DNA of 7,502 nucleotides from Gammaproteobacteria bacterium (GCA_029879605.1 JAOUQA010000089.1:1-7502), one strand, 5' to 3'. Shown: positions 1 through 6,648, numbered from the stretch's first letter. The notes: generated from the letters alone by a model not told the origin. Program-made: numbers and translations.

Positions 1-1
1 G

Positions 2-943
2 GTTGCTTATGACGCTCGTGACGTAGCTGTATCTGGTGATGGCAAATACATCATTGGTGGCGGTTACTGGCCTCCTCATTTCGCCATTGTTGACGCTGAA
101 ACCATGGAACCTCTGAAAGTGGTTTCATCTCGCGGTGTTAATGTGGATGGTGACTATGTCGAAGAGTCTCGTGTAGCAGCTATTTACGACACACCTAACC
201 AGCCTTCATGGTTAGTAGCTATGAAAGAGCTTGGTCAGATGTGGCAGGTTGATTATTCAGACCTGGATAATCTGCGCATCGACAAGATCAATTCAGCCAA
301 GTTCCTGCATGATGGTTTCTTCGACCCAACCGGCCGTTACTTCCAGATTGCTGCCAATGCATCTAACAAGATGGTGGTAGTGGATACTGAAACACGTAAA
401 CTGGAAGCCATGATCGATGTGGACAAACTGCCTCATCCCGGCCCTGGTGCTAACTGGAATGATGACAAATGCGGCCCTGTCGGTGGTACCACTCACCTGG
501 GAACAGGCCTGGTGACTGTCTGGGGTAATGATCCGAAAAGCAATAAGAAAGGCGCCTGGAAGATCTGCTATACAGTTGAAACTGATGGTGCCGGTGTATT
601 CATCCGTACTCATCCAAAATCGGATTATGTATGGGCGGATCAGACCAAGCATCCTGAACCAGAAATACAACAATCCATCCAGGTTATTAGCAAAAAAGAC
701 CGTAAGATTGTTAAAACCATTCGCCTGACCGAGAAAAAAGGTTATGCAGCGGTTCACATGGAGTTCAACAAAGATGGCTCAGAAGTTTGGGTATCTATCT
801 GGAACCGTGCTGACTCCAAGAAGCCTAATGGTGAAATCGTGATCTTTGATGCGAAAACACTGAAGGAAAAAGCTCGAGTTAAAGGACTTTATGCTCCAAC
901 AGGTAAATTTAATGTCTACAATCGTACACATCATGTAACCTAG
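2..943 (+). CDS. nirS: Cytochrome cd1 nitrite reductase NirS, 3' part (d1 domain)
   Basis: This is the C-terminal part of the periplasmic reductase that converts nitrite to nitric oxide. The frame is open from base 2, so the gene starts before the window; 313 residues are visible. The visible part is d1-binding eight-bladed propeller. It carries the family signatures EPLKVVSSRG, FLHDG, AANASNKM, HPGPGANW and THPKSDYVW, and ends in PTGKFNVYN. The histidines at 308-310 (FLHDG) and 434-436 (HPGPGAN) correspond to the two active-site histidines of known cd1 reductases (His327 and His369 in Pseudomonas aeruginosa). Both are present, so the enzyme looks catalytically intact. The N-terminal cytochrome c domain and the promoter lie outside the window. 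A strong terminator follows directly, so nirS probably ends its own transcript. NirN and NirF are paralogues with the same fold, but the close match to NirS signatures makes NirS much the best call. Confidence 0.96.
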   Translation, partial: VAYDARDVAVSGDGKYIIGGGYWPPHFAIVDAETMEPLKVVSSRGVNVDGDYVEESRVAAIYDTPNQPSWLVAMKELGQMWQVDYSDLDNLRIDKINSAKFLHDGFFDPTGRYFQIAANASNKMVVVDTETRKLEAMIDVDKLPHPGPGANWNDDKCGPVGGTTHLGTGLVTVWGNDPKSNKKGAWKICYTVETDGAGVFIRTHPKSDYVWADQTKHPEPEIQQSIQVISKKDRKIVKTIRLTEKKGYAAVHMEFNKDGSEVWVSIWNRADSKKPNGEIVIFDAKTLKEKARVKGLYAPTGKFNVYNRTHHVT

Positions 944-958
944 GAAGCAGGCAGTATT

Positions 959-988
959 AAAGGGTGGGTATTTATGCCCACCCTTTTT
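959..988 (+). terminator. Rho-independent terminator after nirS
   Basis: A 10-bp stem is formed by AAAGGGTGGG (959-968) and CCCACCCTTT (977-986), with an 8-base loop. The descending arm runs into a TTTTT tract ending at 988. It begins 15 bases after the nirS stop, so nirS is probably separated transcriptionally from the next gene. Confidence 0.92.
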
Positions 989-1005
989 ATTAAAAACTCA
1001 CAGAG

Positions 1006-1038
1006 TGATTTAAAAAGTAATAAAAATTTTTTAAATCA
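1006..1038. repeat. Perfect 11-bp AT-rich inverted repeat
   Basis: TGATTTAAAAA (1006-1016) and TTTTTAAATCA (1028-1038) are exact reverse complements separated by 11 bases. A second, shorter pair follows: AAAAAGA (1064-1070) and TCTTTTT (1085-1091). The region 989-1207 is strongly AT-rich and must hold the promoter of the next gene, because the nirS terminator lies upstream. The repeat could be an operator or only a weak hairpin. I found no convincing FNR/Dnr box here. Confidence 0.5.
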
Positions 1039-1213
1039 TTTTGACCAGGCCGGCCAATTATTTAAAAAGATATTATTTCCTGATTCTTTTTTAAAATCCT
1101 GCCAAATGGTTGTAAAATGAAACACTTTTTAATTTTTTTACTAACCCAACTTAATGACATAGAAATCTTAATGTTTCTTAAGTCATAAAAGTTAAGCCAG
1201 GAGTAGTGTGAAG

Positions 1214-3004
1214 ATGTTCGAGCTTTACGGCCACTTGTTATCGCGCAAAATTATCCTTGGAACCACATTAGGTGCAGCCCTGTTTTTCATGGCGGTTGGC
1301 GTCATCTTCTGGGGTGGTTTTAACACTGCCATGGAAGCAACCAATACACTGGAATTCTGTATCTCCTGTCATGAAATGGAAGAGAATGTCTACCAGGAAT
1401 ATACCAAGACAGTACATTTCACCAATCGCGCTGGCGTCCGTGCTACCTGCTCAGACTGCCATGTACCTGACCCATGGGTTCATAAAGTTGTACGTAAAAT
1501 TCAGGCCAGTAACGAAGTACTGCACAAACTTCTCGGCACCATTGATACCCCTGAAAAATTTAATGAAAAACGCCTGACCCTGGCCAAAAATGTCTGGCGA
1601 ACCATGAAAGAAACGGATTCACGTGAATGTCGTAACTGTCATGATTTCTCCACCATGAACCCTGAAGACCAGGCAGGTCGTGCCCGTAAACAACATCTTA
1701 ATGCCATGAAAGCCGGTAATACCTGTATTGACTGCCACAAAGGTATTGCCCACAGTAAAATTCATGACAAGTTAACGGATGAAGAAATGGAAGCAATGGA
1801 AAAGCCCAATCCAGATCATATTCGTCCAATAGCACCTCAATGGGCTGCTTTTGAACAGGGCAAGTCAGCTTCGGATGCGGCTGTTGCTGAAGAAGCCACA
1901 GAGGCAACAACAGAATCAACTGAAGCACCTGCTGAAAGCACAACAGATGCGGCACCTGCAAAAGAAACCACAGCTGCACCTGAAACTGCACCAGCAACTC
2001 CTGCTCCTGCAAGTTCATCTACTTCAGGTTCTGCTATCAACTGGTCAGGTGTGGAAGCTCGTACGGTTACCCTGTTCTATCCAGGACAGTCATCCATGGA
2101 GTGGGTGCTGGGACGTGATCACGGCGGCAAACGCGCCTTTACATCCGGTGACCGCTGCTTTGACTGCCATGAAGAAGAACTGGTTGATATCGGTAACAAG
2201 ATAGTCAAAGGTGAAAAAGAAGCCAAAGTCGGCAATGAACAGGAAAACATGGAACCCACACTGATCCCTGGCAAGCGCGGTAGCTTCCCGGTTAAGGTTC
2301 AGGCAGCCCATGATGGCAACAATATGTACATGCGCTTTAGCTGGGCGGATACCAAACATACACCTGCACCCTTCGTAAAAGGTGGCAAAATGGATCCGGC
2401 TAACCAGGTTAAACTGGCCATTATGTTAGCGACTGATGACATCGAGTATGCAGACCGTGCCGGTTGCTGGGGTACCTGTCATGCTGATTTAAGAAGCATG
2501 CCCTATGCACCAGACAATGCCGCTATTAGCGCTAGCCCGGCTGCCAGCCTGAATTCAGCTGATGGCATCACCAAGTACATTGCTGAAAGCCGTACAGAAA
2601 TCAATATGAAAGCCCGCAATGGGGCTTTAGGTGGCTGGGATAAAGTGAAGGATGCCGGTGAACTTAAAGCTGCAATGGAAGCAGGACACTACATGGATCT
2701 GATGCGCTACAAAGCCGGTGACAAGGCTTCAGAAAATGGTCATATCCTGGCCGACCGCACAGTAAATAACGGTGCAAAAACTGAATTCAATGCCACGTTA
2801 AATAAAGGCACCTGGACCGTTGAAATGAAGCGCCCGTTAAAATCAACTAAACCAGGTGATCTTAACTTCGATATGGGAACTGTATATAACTTTGGCTTTG
2901 CCATACATGATGATTACACCAATGCCCGTTATCACCATGTTTCATTAGGTTATAAACTGGGTTTCGATAATGCAGAAGCAGAAATCAACGTCCAGAAAAA
3001 ATAA
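1214..3004 (+). CDS. NapC/NirT-type tetraheme cytochrome fused to an ethylbenzene dehydrogenase-like heme domain
   Basis: This is a membrane-anchored multiheme cytochrome, probably a quinol dehydrogenase passing electrons to periplasmic carriers and NirS. With numbering from GTG 1208 (598 residues), a membrane helix lies at about 15-38. A NapC/NirT domain with four CXXCH heme sites follows (51-55, 81-85, 141-145, 173-177). Residues of about 219-276 form an Ala/Thr/Glu/Pro/Ser linker. The C-terminal half has a fifth CXXCH (317-321) and a CX3CH, CWGTCH, at 420-425. Its tail (about 545-585, with NFGFAIHDD and YHHVSLGYKLGF) resembles the ethylbenzene dehydrogenase/cytochrome c-552-like heme-binding family; that assignment is from memory of the motifs. 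Ordinary NirT is about 200 residues, so this protein is about three times as long. AGGAG at 1199-1203 lies 10 bases before ATG 1214 and only 4 before GTG 1208, so I prefer the ATG, but GTG is possible. Terminators flank the gene on both sides, so it may be monocistronic. Confidence 0.88.
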   Translation: MFELYGHLLSRKIILGTTLGAALFFMAVGVIFWGGFNTAMEATNTLEFCISCHEMEENVYQEYTKTVHFTNRAGVRATCSDCHVPDPWVHKVVRKIQASNEVLHKLLGTIDTPEKFNEKRLTLAKNVWRTMKETDSRECRNCHDFSTMNPEDQAGRARKQHLNAMKAGNTCIDCHKGIAHSKIHDKLTDEEMEAMEKPNPDHIRPIAPQWAAFEQGKSASDAAVAEEATEATTESTEAPAESTTDAAPAKETTAAPETAPATPAPASSSTSGSAINWSGVEARTVTLFYPGQSSMEWVLGRDHGGKRAFTSGDRCFDCHEEELVDIGNKIVKGEKEAKVGNEQENMEPTLIPGKRGSFPVKVQAAHDGNNMYMRFSWADTKHTPAPFVKGGKMDPANQVKLAIMLATDDIEYADRAGCWGTCHADLRSMPYAPDNAAISASPAASLNSADGITKYIAESRTEINMKARNGALGGWDKVKDAGELKAAMEAGHYMDLMRYKAGDKASENGHILADRTVNNGAKTEFNATLNKGTWTVEMKRPLKSTKPGDLNFDMGTVYNFGFAIHDDYTNARYHHVSLGYKLGFDNAEAEINVQKK

Positions 3005-3013
3005 GTTACAACC

Positions 3014-3046
3014 GCAGGGTGATGCTTGATCACCCTGCTAATTTTT
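3014..3046 (+). terminator. Rho-independent terminator after the NirT-like fusion gene
   Basis: A perfect 10-bp stem, GCAGGGTGAT (3014-3023) with ATCACCCTGC (3029-3038), has a 5-base loop and is followed by TAATTTTT. It begins 10 bases after the stop codon. The next start codon is only 17 bases past the T-tract, so this hairpin may allow partial read-through into the cupredoxin-nirE-nirC-nirF genes. Confidence 0.85.
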
Positions 3047-3063
3047 GAAGTCACTGGTAAATA

Positions 3064-3408
3064 ATGAAGTTTCATATCGTACTTGTTAAATACTTATTAG
3101 CCGCATTACTGATATTTGTGTTTCCTGTTTATTATGCACAGTCAAATACAGATACCGCCACAGTTGAAATTTATAAATTCCAGTTTAATCCCCAGGAAAT
3201 TACTGTTAAACCCGGCACCACTGTACGCTGGATTAATAAGGAAAAACGCCAGTACCACAGTGTCTGGTTTGAGCAGCTGGGTGAACCAGAACCGGATTAT
3301 TTCTTCCCGGATGAATATTATGACCGTACATTCACAGAGGAAGGCAGTTTTCCCTACCGTTGTGGTCCCCACCCAAAAATGACAGGAGTGGTTCATGTCA
3401 AACAATAA
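3064..3408 (+). CDS. Small periplasmic type 1 copper protein (cupredoxin)
   Basis: A 114-residue plastocyanin/pseudoazurin-like blue copper protein. Residues 1 to about 25 form a signal peptide with a hydrophobic core and likely cleavage near VYYA/QS, so the mature protein is periplasmic. The copper site is complete: His65 (QYHSVW) and the C-terminal loop with Cys100, His103 and Met106 (CGPHPKM). The conserved cupredoxin strand FQFNPQEITVKPGTTVRW is at 39-56. In denitrifiers such proteins carry electrons to nitrite reductases. Its position beside the NirT-like gene and nirE suggests that it donates electrons to NirS, which is inference. The start ATG lies soon after a terminator hairpin and has no strong Shine-Dalgarno sequence. 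The 3' end overlaps nirE by 14 bases, implying co-transcription. It is not clearly azurin or pseudoazurin, so no symbol is given. Confidence 0.88.
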   Translation: MKFHIVLVKYLLAALLIFVFPVYYAQSNTDTATVEIYKFQFNPQEITVKPGTTVRWINKEKRQYHSVWFEQLGEPEPDYFFPDEYYDRTFTEEGSFPYRCGPHPKMTGVVHVKQ

Positions 3409-4192
3409 TCCAAGGGTATATCTTGTAGGCGCAGGTCCTGGTGACCCTGACCTGTTAACACTCAAGGCTCACCGGTTAATGAACCAGGCCGATGTCATTG
3501 TTTATGACCGCCTGGTATCACAGGCCATCATCGATCTCATACCCCATGGCACTCAACGAATATACGTGGGTAAAGCGCCTGGCAAACACCACATGGGACA
3601 GGATGAAATAAACCAGTTATTAGTCAAACTGGCAAACACCAGTCGAAAAATAGTCAGGCTCAAAGGTGGTGATCCCTACATTTTTGGTCGTGGTAGTGAA
3701 GAAGCCCAGTTCCTGGTTCAACACGGTATTGATTTTGAATATGTTCCTGGCATCACTGCCGCCTCCGCCTGTAGTGCCTATGCAGGCATTCCCCTGACCC
3801 ATCGAGGCATTGCCAGAAGCGTACGCTTTATAACCGGGCATTGCCGTGCCGACCAGCCACTTGAACTTAACTGGAACAGCCTTGCCGATAAACAGACAAC
3901 CCTGGTGTTTTACATGGGCATCGCCAGCCTGCCTCAGCTTAGAACTGAACTAATCAAGGCTGGACTCGATGCCAGTACACCCGCGGCTGCTGTTGAAAAT
4001 GGCACAACCTCGGTACAGCGCCGTTGTATTTCGACTCTGGATAAAATTGGCGAAGCTATCGAAGCTATGTCTATTCAGTCACCAGCCCTGATCATAATTG
4101 GCGATGTTGTTAGCTTTGCTGATGAGCTAAACTGGTTTACTCCACAGAGCGAAACAAGTAATGAGATTGTGCCTCAAGCCGTTAAAAACTAG
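3395..4192 (+). CDS. nirE: Uroporphyrinogen-III C-methyltransferase NirE
   Basis: This cytoplasmic SAM-dependent enzyme methylates uroporphyrinogen III at C2 and C7 to give precorrin-2, the branch point to siroheme and heme d1. The 265 residues have the usual length and motifs of the stand-alone SUMT family: VGAGPGDPDLLTLKA at 11-25 (SAM-binding loop), VYDRLVS at 36-42, RLKGGDPYIFGRG at 88-100, VPGITAASA at 117-125 and PLTHRG at 133-138. It has no CysG dehydrogenase/ferrochelatase extension. AGGAG at 3384-3388 lies 6 bases before the ATG and supports this start. The gene overlaps the cupredoxin gene upstream and the NirC-like cytochrome gene downstream. Its place in a nir cluster identifies it as NirE, although by sequence alone it could be CobA for cobalamin. 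Confidence 0.93.
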   Translation: MSNNNPRVYLVGAGPGDPDLLTLKAHRLMNQADVIVYDRLVSQAIIDLIPHGTQRIYVGKAPGKHHMGQDEINQLLVKLANTSRKIVRLKGGDPYIFGRGSEEAQFLVQHGIDFEYVPGITAASACSAYAGIPLTHRGIARSVRFITGHCRADQPLELNWNSLADKQTTLVFYMGIASLPQLRTELIKAGLDASTPAAAVENGTTSVQRRCISTLDKIGEAIEAMSIQSPALIIIGDVVSFADELNWFTPQSETSNEIVPQAVKN

Positions 4193-4496
4193 TTTCCTGT
4201 TCATTTTGTTGCTGGCATTTAGCCCGGTAGACGCAAATCAACTATCAGACCAGCGACAGCAGGAACTGCAACACCTGGTCAAACATGACTGTGGTTCATG
4301 CCACGGTATGACACTGAAAGGCGGTCTGGGTCCTTCACTATTACCAGAATCGCTACAACAAAAACCCGATGAATTATTATTTGTTACCATACGCGAAGGT
4401 CGCTCAGGTACTCCAATGCCCCCCTGGAAAAGCCAGCTAAGTGATAATGATATTAACTGGATTATTCAGTTCTTACGCAAAGGTCCGACAGAATAA
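4161..4496 (+). CDS. nirC: NirC-like periplasmic monoheme cytochrome c (c55X)
   Basis: A 111-residue class I cytochrome c. A signal peptide covers about 1-25 (hydrophobic core SFLFILLLAF, cleavage near VDA/NQ). The single heme site is CGSCH at 44-48. GGLGPSL follows at about 54-60, and the likely axial methionine is Met86 in GTPMPPW. The CHGMTLKGGLGP and GTPMPPW signatures recall NirC (cytochrome c55X) of Pseudomonas nir clusters. NirC is thought to supply electrons to NirS or for heme d1 maturation; its exact role is unsettled. The proposed ATG overlaps the end of nirE by 32 bases and has only a weak upstream purine run. Nearby TTG 4167 cannot be excluded, since it also leaves a signal peptide. 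nirF starts 16 bases after the stop, so nirE, nirC and nirF form one operon. Confidence 0.85.
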   Translation: MRLCLKPLKTSFLFILLLAFSPVDANQLSDQRQQELQHLVKHDCGSCHGMTLKGGLGPSLLPESLQQKPDELLFVTIREGRSGTPMPPWKSQLSDNDINWIIQFLRKGPTE

Positions 4497-4512
4497 CCCA
4501 CGAGAATACATA

Positions 4513-5679
4513 ATGAAAAAAATACTCATCCTTGCACTGTTATTAACACTAAATGCCTGTGTCACCCAACCACTACGTGGTACCGGCGACATGGGACTGA
4601 TCATAGAGCGTGCCATTGGTCGCCTGCAGGTTGTTGAACACAGTAATCATACTGCCATAGCTCAAATTGATGGACTGGGAGACCTGTCCCATGCATCAAT
4701 CGTATATTCCCGGGATGAACGATATGGTTATGTATTTGGTCGTGATGGTGGCTTAACCAAGGTCGACATACTTGAGCAGAAAATTGTCAAACGCGTTATC
4801 CAGTCGGGCAACAGTATTGGTGGTGCAATTTCCCAGGACGGATCACTGATAGCTGTTTCCAATTACGAACCCGGCGGCGTGAAAATCTTCGATGCTAAAA
4901 CCCTGGACCTGGTTGCAGATATTCCTGCCATCTATGGTAATAATAAACGCTCAAAAACAGTTGGCCTGGTCGATGCGCCTGGGCAGAAATTCATCTTCAG
5001 TCTTTATGATGCTGGTGAAACCTGGGTGGTCGATATGAAACATAAACAACACCCGGTGATCACCCGGTTTAAAAACATTGGTGCCCTGCCCTATGATGCC
5101 CTGATCACACCAGATGGCCGTTATTATATTGCTGGCTTATTTGGTGAAGATGGTATGGCCATGCTGGATCTCTGGCACCTGGATAAAGGTGTTCGACGGA
5201 TTCTGGATGACTATGGTCGGGGCCAGCAACAACTGCCCGTGTACAAAATGCCTCACCTGGAAGGCTGGGCCATGGCCAATGATAAAATTTTTATGCCAGC
5301 AGTTGGCCATCACCAGGTCCTGGTGGTAAATAAAAACAACTGGCAACAGGTTGCAAAAATCCCTGTTCATGGTCAGCCCATTTTTGTGATGACCCGCCCA
5401 GACAATCGACAGATCTGGGTTAATTTTGCGCATCCACGCAATGACACCATACAGGTCATTGATGTCGATACGCTGAAAATTATTAAAACACTGAAACCCG
5501 GTAAAGCGGTATTACATATGGAATTCACTCCACGAGGCGAACATGTCTGGATGTCAGTGCGAGATGAAAACCGCGTTGATATTATTCATACGGATACATT
5601 TGAAATCATAGGCAGTCTAAATGCCGATAAACCCAGTGGTATTTTCTTTACCAACAGGGCTCACACAATCGGTCTTTAA
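4513..5679 (+). CDS. nirF: Heme d1 biosynthesis lipoprotein NirF
   Basis: NirF is a periplasmic beta-propeller protein required for a late step of heme d1 formation; the precise reaction is still debated. From ATG 4513 the protein has 388 residues and begins with a lipoprotein signal peptide, MKKILILALLLTLNAC, with lipobox LNAC and lipidated Cys16. That fits the known membrane anchoring of P. aeruginosa NirF. The frame is also open back to GTG 4441, but that longer form would run into nirC and bury the signal, so I reject it. Family signatures include GTGDMGLIIERA (23-34), GLGDLSHASIVYSRDERYGYVFGRDGGL (54-81, with a conserved histidine), GNSIGGAISQDG (99-110) and SNYEPGGVKIFDAKTL (116-131). 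The 3' end, with LHMEF and PSGIFFTNRAH, mirrors the NirS C-terminus, as expected for paralogous propellers. I see no convincing terminator downstream. Confidence 0.94.
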   Translation: MKKILILALLLTLNACVTQPLRGTGDMGLIIERAIGRLQVVEHSNHTAIAQIDGLGDLSHASIVYSRDERYGYVFGRDGGLTKVDILEQKIVKRVIQSGNSIGGAISQDGSLIAVSNYEPGGVKIFDAKTLDLVADIPAIYGNNKRSKTVGLVDAPGQKFIFSLYDAGETWVVDMKHKQHPVITRFKNIGALPYDALITPDGRYYIAGLFGEDGMAMLDLWHLDKGVRRILDDYGRGQQQLPVYKMPHLEGWAMANDKIFMPAVGHHQVLVVNKNNWQQVAKIPVHGQPIFVMTRPDNRQIWVNFAHPRNDTIQVIDVDTLKIIKTLKPGKAVLHMEFTPRGEHVWMSVRDENRVDIIHTDTFEIIGSLNADKPSGIFFTNRAHTIGL

Positions 5680-5762
5680 AAATTTTTTCGATGCTTGCTG
5701 AATATTTTATTCATGCTATTGCCATAACCTCATCATGGTTTTTATCATTAATAATTCACATT

Positions 5763-5777
5763 TCAAGTTAAACTTGA
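5763..5777. repeat. Perfect 7-bp inverted repeat in the dnr promoter region
   Basis: TCAAGTT (5763-5769) and AACTTGA (5771-5777) are exact reverse complements around a single A. The right arm overlaps the left half of the FNR/Dnr box at 5774-5787 by four bases. It could be a binding site for a second regulator competing with Dnr, or chance in an AT-rich region. Confidence 0.45.
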
Positions 5778-5787
5778 CGCAAATCAA
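5774..5787 (+). promoter_or_regulatory. FNR/Dnr box upstream of dnr
   Basis: TTGACGCAAATCAA matches the FNR/Dnr consensus TTGAT-N4-ATCAA at nine of ten fixed positions. Its centre lies 61.5 bases before the start site expected from the TATAAT at 5830-5835, the classical class I activator position. The regulator encoded just downstream has the E-x-x-S-R helix that reads TTGAT. Autoregulation, or control by an FNR/ANR homologue, is therefore likely. Confidence 0.78.
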
Positions 5788-5829
5788 TTTCATAAGGCAT
5801 GATACACAGATGTGTCTTATTTGATGCAC

Positions 5830-5835
5830 TATAAT
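5830..5835 (+). promoter_or_regulatory. -10 element of the dnr promoter
   Basis: A perfect TATAAT predicts transcription from about 5842 and a leader of about 95 bases before ATG 5937. The -35 region about 17 bases upstream (near 5807-5812, CAGATG) is a poor match to TTGACA. This is as expected for a promoter that depends on an activator bound at the box at 5774-5787. Confidence 0.65.
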
Positions 5836-5936
5836 CTGTCGAATCTGGTTTCAGACTCATTTCTCATTAATGTGTCCTGATAACCAGATACTATTTCTAT
5901 AAAAAACAAATAATGAAAAGAAATAAGGACTGCCAT

Positions 5937-6635
5937 ATGCATATGAGCTCCCCCTCGGTTTCGAATAATGAACTACATCAACTCTCGCTCCTGTCTCATC
6001 TGAATAATCGTCAACTGAATGACATTCAGGGTACGATGAAACTGGTACACCTTGCTGAAGGTGAACACCTGTTTGAGCAGGGACAGAAAGCTGACCGATT
6101 TTATATGGTGAGGTCAGGCCAGATAAAACTATATCGATTATCAATCGAAGGCAGTGAACGGGTCATTGATGTCATTCAGCCTGGCCAGGTATTTGCTGAA
6201 TGTGTACTGTTCCTAGACAATGGCCGATACCCTGTAGGTGCCGAAGCACTGAATAATACAGAATTACTCTCCTTTGATTTCATTACCTTCAAGAATGTAC
6301 TGAACGAATCAAAAGATACCTGTTTTCAGTTGATGTCAGATATGAGCATGTGTATGAATCAATACCTGGACCAGGTGGATTACCTGACACTACAGAATGC
6401 CAGCTTCAGGCTGGTGAATTACCTGTTACAGCAGGTGCCTGATGATCATAAAATTGATGAATCCTGTGTCATTCAGCTAAATACTTCAAAAAGCATCATT
6501 GCATCCTGCCTGTCGATTCAACCGGAAACGTTTTCTCGCATTTTAAAATCACTTAAGAATCGCAATTTAATTGAAGTCAACGGCAAGGCCATTACTATTC
6601 ACAATATTGCTGATCTCAAGGCCATAGCAGCCTGA
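5937..6635 (+). CDS. dnr: Dnr-type NO-responsive regulator (CRP/FNR family)
   Basis: A cytoplasmic activator of denitrification genes, 232 residues from ATG 5937. This start has AAGGA at 5925-5929, 7 bases upstream; the in-frame ATG at 5913 has no ribosome binding site. A cyclic-nucleotide-like sensor domain covers about 15-120 (EGEHLFEQGQKADRFYMVRSGQIKLYR). A dimerisation helix lies at about 125-160, and a helix-turn-helix at about 183-215 with CLSIQPETFSRILKSL. Glu197, Ser200 and Arg201 form the FNR-type E-x-x-S-R recognition motif, matching the TTGAT boxes found nearby. The N-terminal cysteine cluster of FNR/ANR is absent, which points to the Dnr class sensing NO, probably through heme. 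From memory, the helix reads HLSIQPETFSRI in P. aeruginosa DNR; here the histidine (His187 there) is Cys191. The gene has its own promoter and a probable terminator, so it is likely monocistronic within the nir set. Confidence 0.9.
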   Translation: MHMSSPSVSNNELHQLSLLSHLNNRQLNDIQGTMKLVHLAEGEHLFEQGQKADRFYMVRSGQIKLYRLSIEGSERVIDVIQPGQVFAECVLFLDNGRYPVGAEALNNTELLSFDFITFKNVLNESKDTCFQLMSDMSMCMNQYLDQVDYLTLQNASFRLVNYLLQQVPDDHKIDESCVIQLNTSKSIIASCLSIQPETFSRILKSLKNRNLIEVNGKAITIHNIADLKAIAA

Positions 6636-6648
6636 TAACGAACCAATC

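Noticed and set aside
1041..1057. TTGACC-N5-GGCCAA as an FNR/Dnr box
   Set aside because: The half-sites are too far apart (17 bases overall against 14), and the right half is not ATCAA. It is mentioned only as part of the inverted-repeat region.
1698..2040. Alternative frames in the linker of the NirT-like fusion, on both strands
   Set aside because: They are rich in Gln/Leu or Ala/Val because of the repetitive codons of the Ala/Thr/Glu/Pro linker. The heme motifs on either side fix the real frame.
4441..4512. N-terminal extension of NirF from GTG 4441
   Set aside because: It overlaps the end of the NirC-like gene and would place 24 residues before a clear lipoprotein signal peptide that begins at ATG 4513.
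5680..5760. Terminator after nirF (TGAAT-ATTTT-ATTCA hairpin near 5709-5723)
   Set aside because: The stem is short and AT-rich with no T-tract directly after it; the AAAAATTTTTT near the stop codon lacks a hairpin.
5913..5936. Upstream ATG start for the Dnr-type regulator
   Set aside because: There is no ribosome binding site before it, whereas ATG 5937 has AAGGA at a 7-base spacing. The extra residues add a single cysteine but not an FNR-type cluster.
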